Origin: Pyramidobacter porci
GTDB taxonomy: Bacteria > Synergistota > Synergistia > Synergistales > Dethiosulfovibrionaceae
DNA length: 64,000 bases
NCBI RefSeq assembly: GCF_009695745.1
Contig: NZ_VUNH01000004.1
Coordinates: forward strand, 124,001 to 188,000
Reading direction: 5' to 3'
Positions 1 through 8,281 of the stretch are shown piece after piece. The first letter of the stretch is position 1. Every line of letters starts with the position of its first letter. The notes below the pieces were generated by a model. That model was not told the origin of the DNA. It saw nothing but the letters and a program-made list of their open reading frames with translations, and searched no databases. Both the position numbers and the translations under genes were made by a program.

Positions 1-944
1 ACAAGTTCACGTCGACGCAGCGTTTCACGTTCGGCGTGTTCCGGCTTTCCGAGGGGCTTGACCTGATTCCCGTGCTGGTCGGGCTGTTCGCCTTAAGTGA
101 GGTGTTCCGCCAGATTTTCTCCGGCGAGATTTTTGAAGTCATCAGAGATAAGATCAAGATGACCTATCCTACCAAGAAAGAACTTGCCAGCGTTACGCCC
201 ATCGTTTTGGCCTGCGGCGCCATGGGGTCCGTGGTCGGGGCCCTGCCCGGCGCTGGAGCCACGATCGCCTCGTGGATCGGGTACTCCGAAACGAAGATGT
301 TCTGCAAGAACAACGAGACGTTCGGCACCGGCGACATCCGCGGCGTCGCCGCTCCCGAGTCGGCCAACAATGGAGTCCCCGCCGGCGGCCTGATTCCGCT
401 GCTGGCGCTCGGCATTCCCGGTTCGAATTCGACGGCCATCCTCATGGTGGGATTCAGCCTGGCGGGCATCTCCTGCGGCCCGATGCTGTTCATCAATCAG
501 CCAGCCGTTCCCTATGGCCTCATGGCCAGCATGTTCGTGGCGCAGATCGTGCTGCTCTTCGTGGGGCTGATGATGCTCCGTCCCTGCGTGTACATCACCT
601 CCATCAAGAAGATTTATCTCACCTCGGCCATCATGCTGTTCGCCTTCATCGGTGCGTTTTCCACAACCAACGACATTTACTCCGTCATTCTCGTGCTGGT
701 CTTTGGCCTGATCGGTTTCGCCATGAAGGAACTGGGGTTCGCGCCGGCGGCCACGGTGCTCGGATTCGTTCTCGGCGAACTGGTGGAGGGCAACCTGCGC
801 CGCACCATGCAGATGTCGCGCGGCTCGATGGACATTTTCTTCGCCGGCGGGCTGAACAAGTTCTTCATCGCCCTGACGGTCCTCGGCGTGCTGTTCCCCT
901 ACATCTCCAAGTGGATCAGCTCCCGCCGCAAGGCCGCGGCTTAA
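1..944 (+). CDS. tctA: TctA-family carboxylate transporter large permease, 3' part
   Basis: This is the C-terminal part of the large membrane subunit of a tripartite tricarboxylate (TTT) transporter, which imports citrate-like or other carboxylates across the inner membrane with a periplasmic binding protein and a small TctB subunit. The frame is already open at base 3, so the true start lies outside the window; the GTG at 36 is internal. About 310 codons are seen of a family length near 500. Family marks are the glycine/proline-rich stretch GALPGAGATIASWIGY, the block PESANNGVPAGG followed by LIPLLALGIPGSNSTA, and several hydrophobic membrane spans up to the basic end SSRRKAAA. It lies 16 bases before an amidohydrolase gene on the same strand, so its substrate is probably what the next two enzymes degrade. 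The substrate itself cannot be read from the sequence. Confidence 0.9.
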   Translation, partial: KFTSTQRFTFGVFRLSEGLDLIPVLVGLFALSEVFRQIFSGEIFEVIRDKIKMTYPTKKELASVTPIVLACGAMGSVVGALPGAGATIASWIGYSETKMFCKNNETFGTGDIRGVAAPESANNGVPAGGLIPLLALGIPGSNSTAILMVGFSLAGISCGPMLFINQPAVPYGLMASMFVAQIVLLFVGLMMLRPCVYITSIKKIYLTSAIMLFAFIGAFSTTNDIYSVILVLVFGLIGFAMKELGFAPAATVLGFVLGELVEGNLRRTMQMSRGSMDIFFAGGLNKFFIALTVLGVLFPYISKWISSRRKAAA

Positions 945-960
945 AGCGGAGGTTTTCCCG

Positions 961-2127
961 ATGGCAGATTTCGATTTCAGTCACGAAGCTTTTTATGACA
1001 ATCACACGCACCGTCTGTTTACGGACAGGACCTTCGTTACGGCTGAAGAATTTGCGCTCAACTACTATCACGGCGTGCGCGACGTCGAAGACGACGCGGG
1101 ACGCCCTTGCCCGTCTGCCGCGGCGCTCAGCCATATGCCGTACCAGAGCGTCGTACGGACGCTGGTTCACGCCATGTCGCGCCGTTTCGGCTGCGAGGAG
1201 TCGCTGCAAGGCGTCGTGGACTTCCGCAACAGCAACACGAAAACGCCCGAGGGACTGCGCGGCTACACGCGCATGCTCTACGCCGACCAAAAGGTCTGCG
1301 GCTGCACGCTCGACTGCGAGCTGCCCATGGGGCACCGCGACACGATGTGCTTCCCCTGCCGCGTAAACCGTCTGTTTCAGTTCGAGAATGTCTTCGCCGA
1401 ACAGCTTCAAACGGCGGATTCTTACAAAGCGCTGTTGGACCGGGTGCTGCGGAGCATTAACGACGCGATCCGACAGGGTTTTGCCGGACTCAAAGGCCAC
1501 ATCGGCGAAAAGTTCGGCGGCATGGCCGTGCGCGACATAACGGAACAGGAGGCGGAAAAAGCCTTCGCCGTCGCGAAATCCGGCCAAAAAGAAGCCGCAG
1601 ACACGGTTTATCACGCCATGTTCCCTCATATTCTCACGATCTGTCAGGATTTGAACGTGCCGCTGCACCTTCATTCCGGCAGCACGGGATTCAAAAATCG
1701 TACTGCCTTCTATCAGGTCGATCCGATCCTGATGGCGCCGTTCCTCAAGGAAAAACGTTTCTTCCGCGCAAAAATCGTTTTCCTGCACCAGAGTTTTCCC
1801 TTCACGCGCAACGCCGCCATCATGGCCTGCAACTTCCCCAACGTGTACCTCGACCTGAGCCAGACGCTGCCCTGGCAACCGCTGCTGTTCGCGCGCTGCC
1901 TCGAAGACGCGCTTTCGATCACGCCGCACGACAAGATCATGCTCGGCACGGGGCAACACTGGTACGCCGAAATGGTCTGGATCGCCGCCTTCATTGCCAA
2001 AAACGCGCTGGCGCGCGTCATGAGGCAGTTCGCGGAAGACGGCCTGCTCTCCGAACGTCAGGCGAAAGAAAGCGCCCGCATGGTGCTGAGCGAGAACGCG
2101 CTGAAACTTTACGGGCAAAGGGATTGA
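961..2127 (+). CDS. Amidohydrolase-2-like metal-dependent hydrolase
   Basis: A 388-residue TIM-barrel hydrolase of the amidohydrolase superfamily, probably acting in the cytoplasm on the compound brought in by the preceding transporter. Metal-ligand-like motifs are visible: NHTH at residues 14-17, a Lys-containing GLKGHIGEK segment in the middle, HLHSG with histidines at 236 and 238, and FLHQSFPF with histidine 276. The position where the family normally has a catalytic Asp after strand 8 reads LGTGQHW, so the last acid ligand is missing or displaced; this could mean a single-metal or non-hydrolytic (decarboxylase or lactonase-like) chemistry. The start is supported by AGCGGAGG a few bases upstream. 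It sits between tctA and an isocitrate-lyase-superfamily gene, with a terminator just after it. The exact substrate is unknown. Confidence 0.75.
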   Translation: MADFDFSHEAFYDNHTHRLFTDRTFVTAEEFALNYYHGVRDVEDDAGRPCPSAAALSHMPYQSVVRTLVHAMSRRFGCEESLQGVVDFRNSNTKTPEGLRGYTRMLYADQKVCGCTLDCELPMGHRDTMCFPCRVNRLFQFENVFAEQLQTADSYKALLDRVLRSINDAIRQGFAGLKGHIGEKFGGMAVRDITEQEAEKAFAVAKSGQKEAADTVYHAMFPHILTICQDLNVPLHLHSGSTGFKNRTAFYQVDPILMAPFLKEKRFFRAKIVFLHQSFPFTRNAAIMACNFPNVYLDLSQTLPWQPLLFARCLEDALSITPHDKIMLGTGQHWYAEMVWIAAFIAKNALARVMRQFAEDGLLSERQAKESARMVLSENALKLYGQRD

Positions 2128-2162
2128 TCCGCGCTTTGCCGCACGCGGCGAAAAAAAGAAAA

Positions 2163-2198
2163 GGCCCTTTCAGATTCGCGACAGAGCCTGAAAGGGCC
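2163..2198 (+). terminator. Hairpin terminator or attenuator after the amidohydrolase
   Basis: GGCCCTTTCAG at 2163-2173 and CTGAAAGGGCC at 2188-2198 form a perfect 11-bp stem with a 14-base loop, followed by GATTTTATTT. It lies between the amidohydrolase and the next gene on the same strand, so it would trim or stop read-through in the operon. Confidence 0.75.
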
Positions 2199-2250
2199 GA
2201 TTTTATTTCACATGCATCACATCTGATCCTCCAAGGAGGGATTTCTTTAT

Positions 2251-3147
2251 ATGTACAACGGAAAATCACGAGCCGCGGTTTTGCGCGATCTCTTCAGAAA
2301 CAATCGGGTCGTCGTCGCGCCCGCCGCAGGCGATGCGCTTGGCGCCCGCATGGTGGAGGACGCCGGCTTCGAGGCCGTGGTCGTCAGCGGGTCGTCCATG
2401 TCAAATCTCGAGCTGGGCAGCGCCGACGTGGGCATCCTCTCCTACGGCGAACTGCGCAACAACTTTCTCAACATCCTCGGCGCCACGACGATCCCGATGA
2501 TCGTCGACGCCGATACGGGGTACGGCGGCACGCTGCCCATCTACCGCATGGTGCGCGAGTACGAGGCCATGGACATCGCCGGCATCCAGATCGAGGATCA
2601 GGTTTTCCCGAAGATGTGCGCCTATTACAGCAACACGGCCGTGGTCAGCGCCGAGGAAATGGTGGAACGTCTGCGCGCCGTGTTCGCCGCGCGCCTCAAT
2701 CCCGATTTCTTCGTGATCGCCCGCACCGATGCGGCCAAGTCGCTCGGCTTCGACGAGGCGCTGCGCCGCGCCCAGATCTATCACGGCGCCGGCGCCGACA
2801 TGATCTTCATCACCGTGCCGCCCAAGGCCGAGGACATGAAGCGCATCGCCGCCCTGCCCTTTCCCGTCTGCACGAGCATCGTCGAAGGCACCGTCAACGA
2901 AGACTTCACCGTCGACCAGCTGGCGGACATGGGGTTCAAGCTCGTCAAGTTCCCGCAGACGCTGATCCGCGCTTCCATGAAAGCCATGCACGACGCGCTC
3001 GCGAGCCTGCGCGAGACCGGCGGCACCAAAGCCTACCGCGACCGCATCGCCACGCAGAAAGAGCGCGGTCTCTATACCCATATCGGCGACTTCAGCGATT
3101 TTCAGGCACGGCTCGAGAGAAACAGTTCTTTCACAGTCGAAGAGTAG
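2251..3147 (+). CDS. Isocitrate lyase/PEP mutase superfamily enzyme
   Basis: A 298-residue phosphoenolpyruvate mutase/isocitrate lyase superfamily protein. Members break or make C-C or C-P bonds of 2-hydroxy or 2-keto acids (methylisocitrate lyase, 2,3-dimethylmalate lyase, oxaloacetate decarboxylase). Seen: SGSSMSNLELG near the N-terminus, the Mg-binding DADTGYG with Asp86 and Asp88, and IEDQVFPK. The catalytic loop, usually K-[KR]-C-G-H, reads KMCAYYSNT here: the Cys is kept but Gly-His is lost. Dimethylmalate- or methylisocitrate-type activity is therefore uncertain and a different 2-hydroxyacid substrate is likely. The start has a strong AAGGAGG upstream. Its place after tctA and the amidohydrolase suggests the final cleavage step of a carboxylate pathway. 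The 28-bp palindrome and a terminator follow the stop codon. Confidence 0.8.
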   Translation: MYNGKSRAAVLRDLFRNNRVVVAPAAGDALGARMVEDAGFEAVVVSGSSMSNLELGSADVGILSYGELRNNFLNILGATTIPMIVDADTGYGGTLPIYRMVREYEAMDIAGIQIEDQVFPKMCAYYSNTAVVSAEEMVERLRAVFAARLNPDFFVIARTDAAKSLGFDEALRRAQIYHGAGADMIFITVPPKAEDMKRIAALPFPVCTSIVEGTVNEDFTVDQLADMGFKLVKFPQTLIRASMKAMHDALASLRETGGTKAYRDRIATQKERGLYTHIGDFSDFQARLERNSSFTVEE

Positions 3148-3154
3148 CGATCGT

Positions 3155-3182
3155 GCGGAATGTTCCACGTGGAACATTCCGC
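3155..3182. repeat. 28-bp perfect palindrome with a consensus parS core
   Basis: Bases 3155-3182 are a perfect palindrome whose central 16 bases (3161-3176) read TGTTCCACGTGGAACA, the consensus form of the ParB-binding centromere site parS. It lies 7 bases after a stop codon and 6 bases before a terminator, between convergent genes. Degenerate copies occur at 32511, 44838 and 53548, each also in a 3' untranslated region, so it is either a true parS site with relatives or one member of a palindromic repeat family. Confidence 0.7.
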
Positions 3183-3188
3183 ATGAAA

Positions 3189-3222
3189 AACGCCCGACGG
3201 TTCAGCAGCCGCCGGGCGTTTC
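3189..3222. terminator. Bidirectional hairpin terminator
   Basis: AACGCCCGACGG and CCGCCGGGCGTT pair over about 12 bp with one mismatch, flanked by AAAA on the left and TTTCGTT on the right. It serves the rightward lyase gene and possibly the leftward FMN enzyme that ends at 3292. Confidence 0.7.
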
Positions 3223-3291
3223 GTTATGATGGCCTTGCCTCGTTTTTTTCGTTTTCGCCTTTTTCCGGCGGCTGTATTTGGCGCGCTTCGC

Positions 3292-4320
3292 CTAAAAATA
3301 CGCGGGCACGCGCACCATGTCGCGGCCGATCTCGGCCAGCGTGGCCGCGCCGGTCATGAGCATGGTCCCCGCCAGCTCGGACTGGATTTTTTTCAAATAG
3401 AGCTCCACGCCTTCGGCGCCGCCGCCGAAGGCCGATACGGTGACGGGACGGCCGATCAGCACGGCGTCCGCGCCCAGCGCCAGCATTTTGAACACGTCGA
3501 CGCCGCTTCTGACGCCGCCGTCGACAAAGATCTTCATGCGGCCGTTCACGGCCTGCGCGATCTCGGGCAGCACTTCCACGGTGGACTGGCCGTGGTCGAG
3601 CACGCGGCCGCCGTGGTTGGAGACGACGATGCCGTAGCACCCGGCTTCGAGAGCTTTGAGCGCTCCCTTGACGGACATGACGCCCTTGACGATGAACGGC
3701 GTTTTCCCCGCGGCTTCGACGAGGGCGCGAAGATCGGCGACGCCCTTGGGATAGACGGATTCGCCGCGCAGCTTCACGTTGACCAGGCCGGCGGCGTCCA
3801 CGTCCATGGCCACGGCCATCGCGCCGGCGGCGACGGCGTCGGCCATGCGCGCCAGCGCCTGCTTCATGGCCCATGGTTTGATGGTGGGCACGCCCCAGCC
3901 GCGCAGCGCCTTGATCGCCTCCAGCGGGCCGTAAAAGGCCTCGTCGGGCGAATCGCCGGTGAAGGCGGCACTTCCGGCGGCGTGCGCGCCTTTGACGACG
4001 CGCTCGCCGTTGGCGCCTTCGCCGAGGTCGGAAGCGTAGTTGAGCTTCATGCCGCCGATCGGCGCGGCGAAAACGGGCATCGCGAACGTGCGTCCGAAGA
4101 ACTCGCAGCCCGTGTCCTGGCCGCGGTCGGCGTAGAGCGTGTCGAGCACGAGCTTCACTTCCGCAAGGGCGGCGACGTTGCGCACGAACGTGGCGCCGGT
4201 CCCCTTGCCGCCCACGCCGGGCACCTCGCCGCGGCAGGCGCGCCCGTCGCACACCGGGCAGACGCGGCACTTGGCCGCCAGCACCTTGCGCGCGTTTTCC
4301 AGCACTTCTTTGTAATCCAT
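3292..4320 (-). CDS. FMN-dependent alpha-hydroxy-acid oxidising protein
   Basis: A 342-residue (beta/alpha)8 flavoprotein of the lactate oxidase/glycolate oxidase family; it oxidises a 2-hydroxyacid to the keto acid with FMN. Seen: the substrate/flavin motif SNHGGRVLDHGQST with the catalytic His, and the phosphate-binding end VDGGVRSGVDVFKMLALGA then VLIGRP. The N-terminus carries a cysteine cluster CRVCPVC and RACRGEVPG (residues about 17-30) found in anaerobe versions but not in classic oxidases; it may bind a metal or FeS group, which is inference. The start was placed at the ATG of MDYKEVLEN (4320) because AGGGGGAT lies 6 bases upstream; the frame is open for 23 more codons but without a ribosome site. 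It is convergent with the lyase gene. Its physiological substrate (lactate or another hydroxyacid) is not known. Confidence 0.82.
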   Translation of the reverse strand: MDYKEVLENARKVLAAKCRVCPVCDGRACRGEVPGVGGKGTGATFVRNVAALAEVKLVLDTLYADRGQDTGCEFFGRTFAMPVFAAPIGGMKLNYASDLGEGANGERVVKGAHAAGSAAFTGDSPDEAFYGPLEAIKALRGWGVPTIKPWAMKQALARMADAVAAGAMAVAMDVDAAGLVNVKLRGESVYPKGVADLRALVEAAGKTPFIVKGVMSVKGALKALEAGCYGIVVSNHGGRVLDHGQSTVEVLPEIAQAVNGRMKIFVDGGVRSGVDVFKMLALGADAVLIGRPVTVSAFGGGAEGVELYLKKIQSELAGTMLMTGAATLAEIGRDMVRVPAYF

Positions 4321-4375
4321 CACAGATCCCCCTATAATAGCAAAATATCGAACAAAACTCCGTTCCCCTGCTCCT

Positions 4376-4381
4376 ATTATA
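4376..4381 (-). promoter_or_regulatory. Candidate -10 box of the FMN enzyme gene
   Basis: On the minus strand TATAAT lies about 55 bases before the chosen start codon at 4320. No good -35 box is seen at 16-18 bases, where the sequence is occupied by the terminator stem at 4392-4435. Confidence 0.4.
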
Positions 4382-4391
4382 CCGCACAAAA

Positions 4392-4435
4392 ATCAGGCCG
4401 AAACACTTCCTGTCGCAGAGGTGTTTCGGCCTGAT
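4392..4435. terminator. Bidirectional terminator, 15-bp perfect stem
   Basis: ATCAGGCCGAAACAC at 4392-4406 pairs perfectly with GTGTTTCGGCCTGAT at 4421-4435; TTTTT follows on the minus strand and TCGTTTCT on the plus strand. It separates the leftward island operon (ending at 4878) from the FMN enzyme and marks the left edge of the AT-richer island. Confidence 0.75.
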
Positions 4436-4877
4436 TCGTTTCTGTATATAAATAAGTTTTTCCACCGCGTCACCCTAGCCGTGCTTCTCTGTACAGCCAG
4501 CGACGCGCCAGGGTGTAATCCCGGCTGTTGAAGTCCATGAACCTGAAGGTGGTAATGAACGCCCCGGGACCGGCGGCAGGACTTTCGTGTAACGCATCAC
4601 ATCTAACAAATCTTCCTTGTCTGAATCATCCCACTCAGAGATTGCAACTGCGCAATAAATTCATAACAGGGCACAAACTGTGCCAGCGTCCCCAGACACT
4701 TACTTTCGTAGTACATAAGACTTTATGCGCATTACAAAAGTCATAACGTAATCTACATTTTCATCGGAGGGGCAACCAAAGATGTCGGTACTCTCGTCTG
4801 AGGGCAAGCCGCCGCAATGGGGAACAATAAAGTCACTCTAAGCCACTAATAGATTTTGGCTTAGAGCAGATGGTGCA
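4436..4877 (-). other. Intergenic stretch with a possible gene remnant
   Basis: No complete gene is seen in about 440 bases. On the minus strand a 51-codon stretch without stop runs from 4625 to a TGA at 4470-4472. Its end reads PGAFITTFRFMDFNSRDY followed by LARRWLYREARLG, which looks like real protein rather than noise but has no start codon and no ribosome site. It may be the tail of a gene lost when the island was inserted. I do not recognise the family. Confidence 0.3.
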
Positions 4878-6224
4878 TTAAACACGTTCCGGCGCAAAGA
4901 GCGGCGCCATGGGAAGATGCTCAGTCACAAGCTGGCTCTCCATAAGTTCAATGTAGCCTTTGCGTGTCAGAGTCGGAACAAACTCGTCCATAACGCCGCG
5001 TGCTCGAACTGCCCCATTTCTCAGCAAACGATACGCGATCAGGGCAAATATCTTTGCCGGCTCCACGTAAGCCTCATAAGGGTTGCCAACTTCAACAGAC
5101 GGACTGTGCAGGGCCCCAGAAAAACCTCCTGTATTGAACTGTAGGAGAGGCATCAGGCAGCTAATGTCCCCGTAGTCTCCGCTGCTCGTGGAATGAACGT
5201 CCGGCCCTGTCTCTGTCACAGGAGTCCCGTCCGCCACGATCTCCAGCGCTTCGCGAACAACGCTGGCATCCCTCACCGGTACGATAGGCAAATTGCCGGG
5301 CAAGGTGCTGATCGAGAGACCACAGCCAGTAGCGACGGCTCCGGCACGCATAGCCCGGTCTACCTTCTTTGCCGCATCCATGTAGGACGCGATCGTCTTT
5401 CCACGAATCGAGTACTCCAAACGTACATCATCAGCTATGATATTCGTAGCTTCGCCAGCTCCCGAAGCACGACCATGGATACGAATTGTGTCTTCGTCAT
5501 AGAAACTCTCCCGCTGAACATTCACGGCATGCATCGCGATCTCTGCCGCCATCATTGAGTCGACGCCATGCTGAGGGTCACCAGCAGCGTGAGCAGCACG
5601 TCCCTCAAAACGTACCATTTTCGTCACAAATCCGTTGCAGGATCGGTTGGCTACAAGATATTCCTTTACACAGGCTGCATGATGTCCTACGACAATATCC
5701 ACATCGTCCAAAGCGTTCAGACGCAGTAACTCACATTTACCGCATCCATAGCGGATCAAACCTTGTTCGCGCATTCTGTTTCTCAAAGCAATTTCTATAT
5801 ACTCCTCTGCGGGGACGCCAAAGAAAACAACGTTACCATCCAGAGCCGTTCTCACATCAGGCAAAGTCAACGCCATTGCAGCACCAATGACCCCGGCGAT
5901 TTGCGCGTTGTGCCCGCAACAGTGAGCTGCCCCAGTCTTGGGGTTAACGTGCGGACTGTTCGGGATCGGCAAAGCATCGAACTCACCCATTAGGCAGATG
6001 CTAGGACCGTCCACCCTCCCCTTCAAGCAGCTCTTAACACCTGTCACGGCCATGTTCGTTTGGGATTCCAGGCCGCACCGCCGCAACGCTTCGGTAAACT
6101 TTTTTGCTGTACGGTACTCTTGAAAACCAAGCTCCGCGTGATTCCAGATATCTGTCGCAAAGTTAATGATCTCATCCTTGCGAGCATCAATTGCCTCACA
6201 GATCCTTTGCTCGATAGTATCCAC
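4878..6224 (-). CDS. M20-family amidohydrolase (AbgB/carboxypeptidase-like)
   Basis: A 448-residue cytoplasmic zinc peptidase-like amidohydrolase of family M20D, which cleaves amide bonds of N-acyl or N-carbamoyl amino acids and small peptides. Seen: GEFDALP, the metal motif AHCCGHNAQ (usual HxCGHD/N), the PAEE glutamate pair, a dimerisation-type middle domain with AAHAAGDPQHGVDS, and a C-terminal histidine in FSGALHSPS. Translation starts at GTG (6222-6224), preceded by GGAAGGAAAGG. It is the last gene of the leftward island cluster, 65 bases after the LysR gene. In the pseudomonad ATC-to-cysteine route an N-carbamoyl-cysteine amidohydrolase of this superfamily follows ATC hydrolase, so linkage to the two ATC-hydrolase-like genes here suggests a similar second step; that is inference. 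Indole-acetyl- or aminobenzoyl-glutamate-type substrates remain possible. Confidence 0.82.
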   Translation of the reverse strand: MDTIEQRICEAIDARKDEIINFATDIWNHAELGFQEYRTAKKFTEALRRCGLESQTNMAVTGVKSCLKGRVDGPSICLMGEFDALPIPNSPHVNPKTGAAHCCGHNAQIAGVIGAAMALTLPDVRTALDGNVVFFGVPAEEYIEIALRNRMREQGLIRYGCGKCELLRLNALDDVDIVVGHHAACVKEYLVANRSCNGFVTKMVRFEGRAAHAAGDPQHGVDSMMAAEIAMHAVNVQRESFYDEDTIRIHGRASGAGEATNIIADDVRLEYSIRGKTIASYMDAAKKVDRAMRAGAVATGCGLSISTLPGNLPIVPVRDASVVREALEIVADGTPVTETGPDVHSTSSGDYGDISCLMPLLQFNTGGFSGALHSPSVEVGNPYEAYVEPAKIFALIAYRLLRNGAVRARGVMDEFVPTLTRKGYIELMESQLVTEHLPMAPLFAPERV

Positions 6225-6289
6225 AATAACCTTTCCTTCCAGAGAAGTAAAATCTGATGTTACCTTTCCCAGCTTTCACAGAGATCACG

Positions 6290-7231
6290 TCAGTTTGCGG
6301 AAAGATACGCCTGAAGCCCCTGGACGAATGTCATCCCATCGTCGCTCAGCGCAGTGTTGGCATTCGTCAGGAGGCCTATATCTGACGTAATGGGACAATC
6401 CTTCAGTGCCAGGAAACGGCGTTTGCAAATGTCAAGCACCGAAGAATTTTCACCGTATGGAACGTCCACATGCCCAGAGTTGAGCGTATACCCGTCGGTT
6501 AATTCCAGCAGCTCATACTGTGCAGCCCGACTATCAACAATGTAACGTATTTTGCTCACTGGAAGATGAAGACGATCCAGTATGTCGGAGTATGGGCCAG
6601 AGTCAAGACTTTCCTGTAAGATCTGCGGAAAATTCTGAAGCTGTGCAGGTTCAACTTCATCGCCAGCTACGTGGTACAGTGGATTTTTCTCGCCGATATC
6701 CACGCCGACGCGCATTTTACATAATGGGCGCCAGACCAGCTTCCGCAAATTATAGAATGCAAGAGTGTTCTTTCTGTAACAGCTCCACAGGCGCACAATA
6801 CCGAAATCAACAATGCGGTTGGTGATCGAGTCCACCATATCACCGCTGTAGTCCTCTTTGATCAGGATGCGTATATTATCAGCCTCCATTGTCGATGCCA
6901 CGCGGGCTATCACGCTGCTGATATAAAAAAAACCATTGCTGATAATCCGCAGTGTTTTTGAAAGCGACATGCGAGGCGAATGATTCTGCATCGCGTAGAG
7001 CTGATTTAATTGCTCATTGATAGGCATAATGTGAGCAAGGAACATTCGGCCAAATGAGGTCAGTCTTACACCCTTCGGACTGCGATTAAAGATTCTATGC
7101 CCAAATTCATTCTCGACATTGATAATCGCGTTGGATACAGCAGATTGTGCTATAAAGAGGTTTTGCGCCGCCTGATTGATGGAACCAGCACGAGCGGCTT
7201 CGATAATGTACTTGATCTGATTATTGGTCAT
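6290..7231 (-). CDS. LysR-family transcriptional regulator
   Basis: A 313-residue LysR-type regulator. The N-terminal winged helix-turn-helix is clear (residues about 2-60: IIEAARAGSINQAAQNLFIA, QSAVSNAIINVE, FNRSPKGVRLTSFG), followed by the periplasmic-binding-protein-like effector domain. It lies within the island, on the same strand as the transporter, ATC-hydrolase-like genes and M20 gene, 94 bases after the former and 65 bases before the latter. Unlike most LysR genes it is not divergent from its likely targets. It probably senses the imported compound and controls the island promoter near 14.8 kb; this is inferred from position only. Base composition is lower in GC than in flanking genes. 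Confidence 0.88.
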   Translation of the reverse strand: MTNNQIKYIIEAARAGSINQAAQNLFIAQSAVSNAIINVENEFGHRIFNRSPKGVRLTSFGRMFLAHIMPINEQLNQLYAMQNHSPRMSLSKTLRIISNGFFYISSVIARVASTMEADNIRILIKEDYSGDMVDSITNRIVDFGIVRLWSCYRKNTLAFYNLRKLVWRPLCKMRVGVDIGEKNPLYHVAGDEVEPAQLQNFPQILQESLDSGPYSDILDRLHLPVSKIRYIVDSRAAQYELLELTDGYTLNSGHVDVPYGENSSVLDICKRRFLALKDCPITSDIGLLTNANTALSDDGMTFVQGLQAYLSAN

Positions 7232-7325
7232 GCCTCCTGCCCCCTGCTGTCATGAAAAGTGAGAAGCATCTCAATCTTAGTCGATAAAGCACCCCAACAG
7301 ACTAGTCATGCCCAGAAGCATCATA

Positions 7326-8258
7326 TCATATTCGAGGAGCAAGATAAGAACAACGGGCACTTTGCCATTTACGAAGCTCTGCTTTCATGGCTGGTACAAA
7401 GCACATCTCAAAGAGCTCTCTCGCGCCATAGGCGCTATATCTCTCCCACATGTTGGCAACGGACGCCGTATCAAGGCTCAAGGGATAAGAATCGTTTAGT
7501 ACCTTCGCGTCGAAAGGTAAATTATATTTTTCCGCAGTATTTTGTGCACGCTTGGCACCATCTGCAGCCATACTAAGAAGAGCCAGTGATACTGTCGTTC
7601 CAGCCGTTCCGCCAAAGGCTTCAAAGGCTGCTTCGAAGATATAATAGTACAGCTTGATACTTAAACTTTCAAAACCACTCTTGCCATCAGCCTTCGAAGG
7701 AACTACAACAGGATCAATATAGCCTGGATCATATTCGGCAAAGCTCCTTGAGCGCAGTTCTTCAGGCATATTCTGAGCTCTCAGCACCACATTGAAAGAG
7801 CAGTATTCGTCGCCTTCCTGGGTGAGAGTCTTGCCAAGATTGGTATGCCCACAATCAAAAGCGTAGTGGTTGTAGCACGCAGGATGGAACTCTTCACAAT
7901 ATATACGACCAATTTCGCGCTCGCCATAAGCTTTCCAGATATCCGCCATAGGACAGATCAAAGTATGGGAAATACGTTCCTCTGGGTTGAGTTCCTGCAG
8001 TTCCCGGCGAAATCGAGGATCCGGCGGCAGATCTCCATCCACTGAAAACAGACTCTTCATATTAATCTTTACGCCAAGAGCCTCATGCTTGGCACGCGTC
8101 ACCTCAGCGCGGTCACGGCCAAAGCGGCGCGTTCCCTCTCGGAGGGCACGCTCCCCCTCAAGACCGAACGCGTCGATGAGCTGACGGCCCATGAAAGAGT
8201 AGAGGACCGTATAGTTATCCGATAAATCCATCATGCATTGCTGCTCATATGTATACAT
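7326..8258 (-). CDS. L-2-amino-thiazoline-4-carboxylate hydrolase family protein, copy 1
   Basis: A 310-residue protein of the ATC hydrolase family (Pfam ATC_hydrolase), named for the pseudomonad enzyme that opens L-2-amino-delta2-thiazoline-4-carboxylate to N-carbamoyl-L-cysteine. Seen: a helical N-terminus, then the conserved core LICPMADIWKAYGEREIGRI with YCEEFHPACYNHY, and LTQEGDEYCSFNVVLRA. A second paralogue (8282-9166) precedes it at 23 bases, sharing the same CP-x-A-x-x-W, IG-x-x-YCEE and C-x-F spacing and the same MYTY start; both may form a hetero-oligomer. They follow an oligopeptide-type importer and precede a LysR and an M20 amidohydrolase. The true substrate in anaerobes is not known; a cyclic amidine or amide is the best guess. 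Confidence 0.72.
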   Translation of the reverse strand: MYTYEQQCMMDLSDNYTVLYSFMGRQLIDAFGLEGERALREGTRRFGRDRAEVTRAKHEALGVKINMKSLFSVDGDLPPDPRFRRELQELNPEERISHTLICPMADIWKAYGEREIGRIYCEEFHPACYNHYAFDCGHTNLGKTLTQEGDEYCSFNVVLRAQNMPEELRSRSFAEYDPGYIDPVVVPSKADGKSGFESLSIKLYYYIFEAAFEAFGGTAGTTVSLALLSMAADGAKRAQNTAEKYNLPFDAKVLNDSYPLSLDTASVANMWERYSAYGARELFEMCFVPAMKAELRKWQSARCSYLAPRI

Positions 8259-8281
8259 ATACAGACACCTTCCCGGACAGA

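Noticed and set aside
2163-2250. Possible riboswitch before the lyase gene
   Set aside because: Only a simple terminator hairpin followed by a ribosome site; no conserved aptamer sequence is recognised.
3226-4434. Plus-strand frame of about 400 codons opposite the FMN enzyme
   Set aside because: Full FMN enzyme motifs on the minus strand; the plus frame has no ribosome site.
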